DNA of 64,000 nucleotides from Novosphingobium barchaimii LL02 (lineage in GTDB: Bacteria; Pseudomonadota; Alphaproteobacteria; Sphingomonadales; Sphingomonadaceae). The stretch is taken from contig NZ_KQ130456.1 of assembly GCF_001046635.1 (NCBI RefSeq), forward strand, positions 66,589-130,588, in the 5' to 3' direction. Of the stretch, positions 57,774 to 64,000 are shown piece by piece; the stretch's first letter is position 1, and every line of letters begins with the position of its first letter. The notes beneath the pieces are model-generated. The model made no database searches. It saw nothing but the letters and a program-made list of their open reading frames with translations, and was not told where the DNA came from. Position numbers and translations under genes: made by a program.

Positions 57774-58423
57774 TGTCCGAGGAATCCAAGGGCTGGACCC
57801 GCAATGAAATGGCCGCCCGCGCCGCGAAGGAACTGCAGGACGGGTTCTACGTGAACCTGGGCATCGGCATCCCGACGCTGGTGGCGAACTATGTGCCCAA
57901 GGACATCACCGTCACGCTGCAGAGCGAGAACGGGATGCTGGGCATCGGCCCGTTCCCCTACCCGGACGAGGTCGATCCTGATCTTATCAATGCCGGCAAG
58001 CAGACGATCAGCGAACTGCCGCACTCCGCCTATTTCGACAGCGCGGCCAGCTTCGGCATGATCCGCGGCGGCCACATCGACCTCACCGTGCTGGGCGCGA
58101 TGGAAGTGGCTGAAAACGGTGACATCGCCAACTGGATGATCCCCGGCAAGATGATCAAGGGCATGGGCGGCGCGATGGACCTCGTTGCCGGCGTGAAGAA
58201 GATCATCGTGGTGATGGAACATACCTCCAAGAACGGCGATCCCAAGTTCATCCCCTCGTGCACCCTGCCGCTGACCGGGCGCAATGTGGTGGATATGGTC
58301 ATCACCGATCTCGCCGTGTTCCAGCGGCCGGATCATGACAGCCCGTTCAAGCTGGTCGAGATGGCGCCAGGCGTCACGCCTGAGGAAATCGCCGCCAAGA
58401 CGACAGCGCATTACGTAAGCTGA
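57773..58423 (+). CDS. scoB: 3-oxoacid (succinyl-CoA:acetoacetate) CoA-transferase subunit B
   Basis: This 216-residue subunit carries the catalytic glutamate in QSENGMLGIGP (E52), which forms the enzyme-CoA thioester. It also has VNLGIGIPTLVANYVP and GGAMDLVAGVKKIIVVMEHT. It starts at ATG 57773, overlapping scoA. Together they allow use of acetoacetate, for instance from fatty acid, ketone body or leucine degradation. A hairpin follows. Confidence 0.92.
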   Translation: MSEESKGWTRNEMAARAAKELQDGFYVNLGIGIPTLVANYVPKDITVTLQSENGMLGIGPFPYPDEVDPDLINAGKQTISELPHSAYFDSAASFGMIRGGHIDLTVLGAMEVAENGDIANWMIPGKMIKGMGGAMDLVAGVKKIIVVMEHTSKNGDPKFIPSCTLPLTGRNVVDMVITDLAVFQRPDHDSPFKLVEMAPGVTPEEIAAKTTAHYVS

Positions 58424-58432
58424 CTGCCGCTT

Positions 58433-58457
58433 CCCCCTCCTTGCGAAGAGGAGGGGG
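58433..58457 (+). terminator. Hairpin downstream of scoB
   Basis: CCCCCTCCT (58433-58441) pairs with AGGAGGGGG (58449-58457) around a 7-base loop. There is no T-run; position 10 bases after the scoB stop suggests a terminator. Confidence 0.6.
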
Positions 58458-58531
58458 AGCGCAAGTGCGAAATCGGCTCGCCATCACCGCGAACGGCCTT
58501 TATTCCTTGCCCTGCTCTACGCTGAGAGGGA

Positions 58532-59224
58532 ATGGCTTTGACCTACACGTTGATTACCGCGAACCGGAACTATTCCAGCTGGTCACTGCGGCCCTGGGTC
58601 CTGATGAAGGCCCTGGGCATCGCCTTCGAGGACGAGCTGGAGCCGTTCACGATGCCGGTAAACTACGAGGCATTCCGCAGCTTTTCCCCCACCGGACAGG
58701 TGCCCGCGCTGATCGACGACGATTGCACGGTCTGGGATTCGCTGGGCATCGCCATGTACCTCGCGGATCGGCACCCCGGCGTATGGCCCACCGACGAAGC
58801 CGCGCGCGCCTTCGCCCAGAGCGCGGTGTGCGAGATGCACGGCGGCTTCCCCCACATTCGCGGCACCTTTACGATGAACGTCGGCGTGCGCGTGCGGCCC
58901 CGCCCGATGAGCGGCCAGCTGGTGCGCGAGGTGTACCGCGTGCGCGAGATCTTCGAGGAAGGACTTTCCCGTTTCGGCGGTCCGTGGCTGGCCGGCCCCA
59001 CCTTCACCGCGCTGGACGCGTTCTACGCCCCGGTCGCCTTCCGCATCCGCACGTATGGGCTGGACGTGGGGCGCGGCAAGGTATGGGTCGATGCGATGCT
59101 CGCCCATCCGGCCATGCGCGAGTGGGAAGCCGAAGCCCTGGCCGAGGACTGGCGCGAGGAAAGCCACGAAGCCGAACTGGCCGAAGCGGGCGAGATCATC
59201 GCCGACTACCGCACCGGCGCCTGA
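58532..59224 (+). CDS. Glutathione S-transferase family protein
   Basis: This 230-residue protein has an N-terminal thioredoxin-like domain (LITANRNYSSWSLRPWVLMKAL; the SSWSLRPW segment gives the catalytic Ser) and PTGQVPALIDDDCTVWDSLGIA, followed by a helical C-terminal domain. It likely conjugates glutathione to electrophiles. GAGAGG lies 5 bases before ATG 58532. It is 4 bases upstream of an epimerase gene start, so the two may be coupled. Confidence 0.9.
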   Translation: MALTYTLITANRNYSSWSLRPWVLMKALGIAFEDELEPFTMPVNYEAFRSFSPTGQVPALIDDDCTVWDSLGIAMYLADRHPGVWPTDEAARAFAQSAVCEMHGGFPHIRGTFTMNVGVRVRPRPMSGQLVREVYRVREIFEEGLSRFGGPWLAGPTFTALDAFYAPVAFRIRTYGLDVGRGKVWVDAMLAHPAMREWEAEALAEDWREESHEAELAEAGEIIADYRTGA

Positions 59225-59228
59225 TCGG

Positions 59229-60197
59229 GTGCGCATCCTGCTGACAGGCTCGTCCGGCTGGCTCGGCAGGCACCTTGCGCCTTTGCTGGCAGCGCGCGGG
59301 CATGAGGTTGTCGGTCTCGACGTTTCGCCGGGCGACGCGACCACGATCGTGGGTTCGGTGGCGAACCGTGACCTCGTGTTCCAGACTGTGGCGCACCACG
59401 GCATCGAGGCGGTGATCCACGCGGGCGCCTTGCACAAGCCCGACATCGCCCGCTTCCCGCGTCAGGCTTTCGTCGACGTCAACTTGACCGGCACTCTCAA
59501 CCTGCTTGAGGCGGCGGCAGGTGCCGGCCATGTACGCTTCGTGTTCACCTCAACCACCTCGCTGATGGTCCGGGACGACGTGCGCTCCGGGGCGGGGGAG
59601 ACCGGCGCGTGGTGGATGGACGAGAGCTTCGGCCCCATCGCCCCGCGCAACGTCTATGGCATTACCAAGCGCACGGCGGAGGACATGTGCCGCCTCGTCT
59701 CGCAGGAAAGCGGGATGAGCGTCGCGATCCTTCGCACGGGCCGGTTCTTCCCCGAGGACGACGATACGCACGCTGTGCCCTCCGGCCCCAACCTCAAGGC
59801 CAACGAATTCCTGAACCGCCGCCTCACCGTGGCCGACGCGGCGCTGGCGCATCTGGCCGCGCTGGAGCGGATCGGAGGGTGCGAAACCTTCATCCTCTCC
59901 GCCCCGCCGCCCTTTGCGCGCGAAGATGCAGCGGAACTGGCGGTCGATGCCCGCGCCGTGATCGCGCGGCAGTTCCCGGATGCAGAGGCGCTCTATGCCA
60001 AGGCCGGCTGGGTGCTGCCCGAGCGGATCGAGCGCGTCTACGATCCCGCCAAGGCCGAACGCCTGCTGGGCTGGCGCGCGCAGACTGACTTCGCGGCCAT
60101 CCTGGGCGCCTTGCGGGATGGCCACGAGCTGCCCTTCGCGCACGACCCTGAATGGATTTCGCCGGTACTCGGGAAACCGTGCCACCATCCGTCATGA
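59229..60197 (+). CDS. NAD(P)-dependent epimerase/dehydratase
   Basis: This 322-residue extended SDR starts at GTG 59229, 5 bases after the GST stop. The cofactor motif is TGSSGWLGRHLAPLL near residue 6, and the catalytic Tyr-Lys pair is in NVYGITKRTAEDM. Sugar epimerases of this type act on nucleotide sugars, but the substrate here is unknown. It is encoded after a GST gene and before a glutathione peroxidase gene, perhaps a detoxification operon. Confidence 0.88.
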   Translation: MRILLTGSSGWLGRHLAPLLAARGHEVVGLDVSPGDATTIVGSVANRDLVFQTVAHHGIEAVIHAGALHKPDIARFPRQAFVDVNLTGTLNLLEAAAGAGHVRFVFTSTTSLMVRDDVRSGAGETGAWWMDESFGPIAPRNVYGITKRTAEDMCRLVSQESGMSVAILRTGRFFPEDDDTHAVPSGPNLKANEFLNRRLTVADAALAHLAALERIGGCETFILSAPPPFAREDAAELAVDARAVIARQFPDAEALYAKAGWVLPERIERVYDPAKAERLLGWRAQTDFAAILGALRDGHELPFAHDPEWISPVLGKPCHHPS

Positions 60198-60259
60198 GTG
60201 TCTTGCCGCCGTCAGATAGCCGTCCCATAACCCGCTGGAACACATTGGGAGAATCTCGA

Positions 60260-60805
60260 ATGGCCGACCTCGCCTCCATCCCGCTCGAACGCATCGACGG
60301 CGCCTCCGACAGCCTCGCCGATCATGCTGGCAACGTACTGTTGGTCGTAAACGTCGCCTCCAAGTGCGGCCTTACCCCGCAGTATGAGGGCCTTGAGGCG
60401 CTCTACAAGGAATACCAGGCCAAGGGATTCGAAGTGCTGGGCTTCCCGGCCAACGACTTCGGCGCGCAGGAGCCCGGCACCCATGAGGAAATCGCCGAGT
60501 TCTGCTCGATCAACTACGGGGTCTCGTTCCCGCTTTTCGCCAAGGCAGACGTCACCGGCGAGGGCAAGCAGCCCCTTTACGCCGCACTGACCGAAGCCGT
60601 GCCCACCAAGCAGGGCCCTGCCGAGGAATTCCGCGAGCGCCTGAAGGGCTACGGCATGACCCCCACTCAGGACCCCGAAGTGCTGTGGAACTTCGAAAAG
60701 TTCCTGGTCGCGCGCGACGGTTCGGTCGTCGGCCGCTTCGCCCCCGGCACCGAGCCTGCCGATCCGGCGCTGGTCGGCGCGATCGAGGCTGAACTCGCGA
60801 AGTAA
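60260..60805 (+). CDS. Glutathione peroxidase
   Basis: This 181-residue thiol peroxidase starts at ATG 60260 with GGGAGA about 8 bases upstream. The peroxidatic cysteine C36 is in ASKCGLTPQYEGL, and the partners Gln70 (FGAQEPG) and Trp (VLWNFEKFLV) complete the catalytic triad. It reduces hydrogen peroxide or organic hydroperoxides using glutathione or thioredoxin. No selenocysteine is used. Confidence 0.95.
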   Translation: MADLASIPLERIDGASDSLADHAGNVLLVVNVASKCGLTPQYEGLEALYKEYQAKGFEVLGFPANDFGAQEPGTHEEIAEFCSINYGVSFPLFAKADVTGEGKQPLYAALTEAVPTKQGPAEEFRERLKGYGMTPTQDPEVLWNFEKFLVARDGSVVGRFAPGTEPADPALVGAIEAELAK

Positions 60806-60879
60806 TCAGCAGCCCACGACAACGAACGGCGCCCGGCTTGCGGGGTGGGCGCCGCCGGAGTCTTCGGGCGCGCCTGTTT

Positions 60880-61731
60880 TCACTCAGTCCCCCTCGCCAC
60901 CGGGCGCGCGGGATCGGCGATCCATTCGCTCCACGATCCGGGGTATAGCCGCCCGGCCGGCACTCCGGCGACAGCCATGGCAAGGGCATTGTGGCAGGCG
61001 GTGACCCCCGAGCCACACTGGAGGATCGCCGGGCCTTCGCCCAGGAGTGCGGTGAAGGCCGCAGCCAGTTCCCCGGCCGGGCGGAAGCTGCCGTCGGGGT
61101 TCAGGTTGTCGCGAAAGAAGCGGTTTTTCGCGCCGGGGATGTGGCCGGCGACCGGGTCGACCGGGTTGGGCTCGCCCGCGAAACGCGAGGGATCGCGTGC
61201 ATCGAGGACTTGCGCGGCGCACGTGTCGATATTGGCAAGCACGTCCGCGGCGGAGATCGGGGCCGGAACAAGGGGATCGCCAGGCTCGAAATCGCCCGAA
61301 GGGAACGGCTGCGGCATTCCGGTTTCCAGCGGCAGACCCGCCGCAATCCAGGCTGGCTTGCCGCCATCGAGCACCGCGACCGGGGCATGGCCCAGCCAGC
61401 GCATCAACCACCAAGCGCGGGCTGCCCAGGCGCCGCCATTGCTATCATAGGCGACGACCTGCTGTCCGGCGCGCAGGCCCTGCATGCGCAGCCACCCGGC
61501 GAGCGCTACGGGTGCGGGCAGCGGATGGCGGCCATTGCTGCCATCGGGCGGCGAGGCGAGATCATCGTCGAGATGGGCGTAGCGGGCGCCGGGAATATGT
61601 CCCTTCGCGTAAATCGCCAGGCCCTTTTCGGGCGCCCCCAGTTCGAACTCGCAGTCGAGCAGGAACACATCGGCGCCGGAGGCCACCATGTCCTTGAGCG
61701 CATCGACATCGATCAGCGTTTCGTAGGCCAT
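60880..61731 (-). CDS. sseA: 3-mercaptopyruvate sulfurtransferase (rhodanese-type)
   Basis: This 283-residue protein has two rhodanese domains. The catalytic cysteine C239 is in CGSGVTA, the motif of mercaptopyruvate sulfurtransferases. The N-domain has LLDCEFELGAPEKG and GARYAHLDDDLA; the C-domain has DARDPSRFAGEP and GHIPGAKNRFF. AAGGA precedes ATG 61731. It makes sulfur for persulfides and thiol metabolism from mercaptopyruvate. Confidence 0.93.
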   Translation of the reverse strand: MAYETLIDVDALKDMVASGADVFLLDCEFELGAPEKGLAIYAKGHIPGARYAHLDDDLASPPDGSNGRHPLPAPVALAGWLRMQGLRAGQQVVAYDSNGGAWAARAWWLMRWLGHAPVAVLDGGKPAWIAAGLPLETGMPQPFPSGDFEPGDPLVPAPISAADVLANIDTCAAQVLDARDPSRFAGEPNPVDPVAGHIPGAKNRFFRDNLNPDGSFRPAGELAAAFTALLGEGPAILQCGSGVTACHNALAMAVAGVPAGRLYPGSWSEWIADPARPVARGTE

Positions 61732-61834
61732 GGAATCCTTCGCATGTGTGACTTGGTGGACACTGCGGGCCTATACTCGGGCTGAATGGCGACGTCGATG
61801 CAATAGCGCGGTATTTGCAAGCAGGGCGCAAACG

Positions 61835-61866
61835 AAAAGGGCGGCCCCTTGCGGAGCCGCCCTTTC
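61835..61866 (-). terminator. Intrinsic terminator of rplJL
   Basis: AAAGGGCGGC / GCCGCCCTTT form a 10-bp stem and end in TTTT on the minus strand, 34 bases after the rplL stop. Confidence 0.88.
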
Positions 61867-61899
61867 CTCAAACTGTACCGGTAAGAAACCGGAACAAGA

Positions 61900-62274
61900 T
61901 TACTTGAGCTCGACGGTACCGCCGGCTGCTTCGATCTTGTTCTTGATTTCTTCGGCTTCAGCCTTGTTGATGCCTTCCTTGACGGCCTTGGGAGCGCCTT
62001 CAACGAGAGCCTTGGCTTCAGCGAGGCCCAGACCGGTGATGGCGCGGACTTCCTTGATGACCTGGATCTTCTTGCCACCGTCGCCGGTGAGGATGACGTC
62101 GAATTCGGTCTTCTCTTCGACTGCTTCGGCAGCGGCGCCGCCAGCTGCGGGTGCAGCGGCAACGGCAGCAGCGGCGGAAACGCCCCATGCTTCTTCAAGT
62201 GCCTTGGCGAGGTCAGCGGCCTCGAGGACGGTCAGCTGCGACAGTTCTTCAACAAGCTTGGCGATGTCGGCCAT
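61900..62274 (-). CDS. rplL: 50S ribosomal protein L7/L12
   Basis: This 124-residue acidic stalk protein has the L7/L12 N-domain ([20 protein letters not shown]), an Ala-rich hinge ([19 protein letters not shown]) and the C-domain [20 protein letters not shown], with [20 protein letters not shown] is 9 bases before ATG 62274. It is 87 bases after rplJ. A terminator follows, so no rpoB is in the same transcript within this window. Confidence 0.98.
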   Translation of the reverse strand: MADIAKLVEELSQLTVLEAADLAKALEEAWGVSAAAAVAAAPAAGGAAAEAVEEKTEFDVILTGDGGKKIQVIKEVRAITGLGLAEAKALVEGAPKAVKEGINKAEAEEIKNKIEAAGGTVELK

Positions 62275-62361
62275 GATATATAACTCCTGATCTGTGGTCC
62301 CGGGGTGCTGAATGCGATCCACCGGGATAAATCGTTAGAAACGTGTTGCTTAAGCTTGCGC

Positions 62362-62877
62362 TCAGGCGGCGTCCTTCTCGGCGTAGGCAGCAAAGACGCG
62401 CGCCAGCTTGGCCGCCGGAGCGGTCGAGAGCTGGGCGATCTTGGTCGCCGGTGCCTGGATGAGGCCGATGAGCTTGGCGCGCAGTTCGTCGAGCGAGGGC
62501 ATCGAGGCGAGCGCCTTGATACCTTCCGCGTTCAGAACCTGCGTACCCATCGAACCGCCGACGATCTCGATCTTGTCGGTCGTCTTGGCGAATTCGACGA
62601 CAGCCTTGGCGGCTGCGACGGGATCGACCGAGGTCGAGATGGCCGTCGGGCCGGTCAGGAAGTCGCTGATACCGGCAAAGTCGGTATCCACGATGGCAAG
62701 CTTGGCAAGACGGTTCTTCGCTACCTTATAGGTCGCACCCGCATCACGGATCTTACCGCGCAGGGCGGTGGACTGAGCCACCGACATGCCGAGATTGCGG
62801 GTGACAACCACCACACCAACCTCGTTGAAGACCGCGTTGAGAGTGGCGACCGAATCGGCTTTCTGCGAACGATCCAT
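62362..62877 (-). CDS. rplJ: 50S ribosomal protein L10
   Basis: This 171-residue ribosome stalk-base protein has [21 protein letters not shown] and [10 protein letters not shown], typical of L10. GAAGGAGTAAGGC precedes ATG 62877. It binds 23S rRNA and L7/L12 and often represses its own mRNA. Upstream is a structured leader. Confidence 0.98.
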   Translation of the reverse strand: MDRSQKADSVATLNAVFNEVGVVVVTRNLGMSVAQSTALRGKIRDAGATYKVAKNRLAKLAIVDTDFAGISDFLTGPTAISTSVDPVAAAKAVVEFAKTTDKIEIVGGSMGTQVLNAEGIKALASMPSLDELRAKLIGLIQAPATKIAQLSTAPAAKLARVFAAYAEKDAA

Positions 62878-62895
62878 GCCTTACTCCTTCACAAT

Positions 62896-62954
62896 GGCTA
62901 CGAAAGGAGACCCTCCGCAGCCGGCTACGTAGTCCATGGTGCGCAAGGCACACC
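62896..62954 (-). promoter_or_regulatory. Probable rplJ mRNA leader structure
   Basis: Two helices can form on the minus strand: GGCTGCG with CGTAGCC (62922-62916 / 62902-62896) with GAG/CTC inside, and a 7-bp hairpin at 62938-62954 with a CTT loop. L10 autoregulation through such leaders is known in other bacteria. The whole 311-base gap (62878-63188) has no coding frame that I can support. Confidence 0.4.
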
Positions 62955-63188
62955 GTGGGCGATTCCGTTCGATGGGGAAGGAGTATCGTGCCGAAACACG
63001 AGGTTGGCACCATGCTCGAAGGAGCGAGGGCCGGAAATTTCCTGTTCCCCGTCTAGGCTGCAAATTAAGGGGGAAACCCCCAGCAACTGTCTCGGACGGT
63101 TGAACGACGGGAATTCACCCGCCGGTCGGAGCGGGCCAATGACGCAAACATCGAGCCGAGTCAAGCATGACGACGCTGTGCCCGCGTC

Positions 63189-64000
63189 TTAACGACATGT
63201 CGCCCGGCTGCGCGCCGCCACCGCAGCCACGGCGATAACCGCCGTCACCGGCAGCGCCGCTTCGCCCAGGAATGCAGCACCTAGAATGGCCGCCGCGAAG
63301 GCCAGCAACCCGTGCCGCAGTGGTCCGGTCAGCACCAGCCGGTCACGCACCAGCCACAGCGCCGCCATGTAGATCGCCAGGGGCACCGCAACGGCCAGAT
63401 TGCCCGTGAGCGGCGGCGCATGGTGTCCTTCGCCCCCTACGGCATCGATCACTACGGAGAAGCCCGCGCCGGTTGCGGCGCCGCCGGCATAGATCAGGGC
63501 ATGGGCATAGCTCCACTGGAACGCGCTGGCGAACCGGTCATGGTCCAGCGGTCCGTCTTGAGAAAAATACAGCCACCACATGGCAAAAGTGATTGCCAGC
63601 GCCGAGATCGCCAGCACGATGAACTGCGCGGAATGGCTGCCCGGCCCGTCGGACAGGGTGAAGGCGGCGGCGCTGGCAAGCAGGACCTCGCCCAGCACGA
63701 TGATAACCAGCAGCCCGTGCCGCTCGGTGACATGATGCTGGTGCCAGGGCGTGGCACCCCGCCGCTCAGCCAACAGCGGCACGGCGAGTTCGAGCAGCAC
63801 ACCAAGGCCGAACAACGCCATGACCGCGCCCTGCCCCTCGGGCCTCAGCAACATCAGCGCGGCGGTCCAATAGACCTGCACCAGGGCAATCCCCAGCGCA
63901 TAGCGCCGTGCGGTAGAGCGATGGACGGGATCGCTGCGCGCGGCGATCAGCCAGAACACAACCATGCCCGCCCGCATCACGACATAGCCCAGGATCGCCA
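63189..64000 (-). CDS. Low temperature requirement protein A (LtrA) family, 5' truncated
   Basis: This open frame runs into the window edge, so the N-terminus is missing. It shows the LtrA motif VTERHGLLVIIVLGEVLLAS, preceded by HQHHV, and about seven or eight transmembrane helices. LtrA was first linked to low-temperature growth of Listeria; its biochemical role is unclear. It ends with TAA at 63189-63191. About 270 residues are visible. Confidence 0.88.
   Translation of the reverse strand, partial: AILGYVVMRAGMVVFWLIAARSDPVHRSTARRYALGIALVQVYWTAALMLLRPEGQGAVMALFGLGVLLELAVPLLAERRGATPWHQHHVTERHGLLVIIVLGEVLLASAAAFTLSDGPGSHSAQFIVLAISALAITFAMWWLYFSQDGPLDHDRFASAFQWSYAHALIYAGGAATGAGFSVVIDAVGGEGHHAPPLTGNLAVAVPLAIYMAALWLVRDRLVLTGPLRHGLLAFAAAILGAAFLGEAALPVTAVIAVAAVAARSRATCR

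Overview
The window is a GC-rich chromosomal segment from an alphaproteobacterium. Gene content points to the Sphingomonadales, most likely a Novosphingobium/Sphingobium-type organism: the hisS-prfA-prmC-DUF4167-lnt-metK order, a chromosomal Cdc48-like double AAA ATPase, sphingomonad-type REP palindromes, a CIRCE-controlled groESL and many CoA-dependent catabolic genes. The genus is inferred from gene content and not proven. There are no prophages, insertion sequences, CRISPR arrays or rRNA genes. One tRNA (Gly-CCC) is present.

Layout. 1-4331: 3' end of a kdp potassium-transport operon (kdpB tail, kdpC, kdpD, kdpE) with a REP palindrome between kdpB and kdpC. 4345-8873: DoxX protein, dcd, wecB-wecC (UDP-ManNAcA synthesis) and a secreted CHAP hydrolase. 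9059-12241: small secreted basic protein, CDP-alcohol phosphatidyltransferase, a molybdopterin oxidoreductase plus cytochrome b pair, and a decayed yjbQ. 12454-15522: two membrane GGDEF proteins flanking tRNA-Gly. 15527-23357: a catabolic block (acyl-CoA ligase, hotdog dehydratase, class III CoA-transferase, SDR) divergent from an IclR regulator, then a flavin-dependent oxidoreductase divergent from a GbsR/MarR-type regulator. 23354-28180: DUF2889 protein, gabD-like dehydrogenase, Tat-exported M3 peptidase. 28399-35845: the metK-lnt-DUF4167-prmC-prfA-hisS block on the minus strand. 35950-39735: M61 peptidase, ppa, universal stress protein. 39736-44759: a probable small RNA, the Cdc48-like ATPase, an orphan DUF2384 antitoxin-like gene, and a translation/cold-shock locus with an IF-1 paralogue, small ORFs, stacked hairpins and a cold-shock protein. 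44967-53098: MscS channel, polA, small lipoprotein, serine hydrolase, groESL. 53282-64000: MATE exporter, cytochrome c lipoprotein, LysR-scoAB ketone-body pair, GST, epimerase, glutathione peroxidase, sulfurtransferase, rplJL and a truncated ltrA.

How the parts work together. KdpDE would control the Kdp pump under potassium limitation. The IclR-linked genes look like a CoA-activation and beta-oxidation-type route for an unidentified carboxylic acid, and scoAB and gabD feed acetoacetate and succinate semialdehyde carbon to central metabolism. The lnt, metK, prmC, prfA, hisS, polA, groESL and rplJL genes are housekeeping. The most unusual parts are the structured 43.4-44.8 kb locus, the small-RNA-like unit ending at 40150, the Cdc48-like ATPase, the hairpin covering the metK ribosome-binding site, and an apparently leaderless iclR transcript. 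No wholly new multi-gene system was recognised with confidence; the 43.4-44.8 kb locus is the best candidate.
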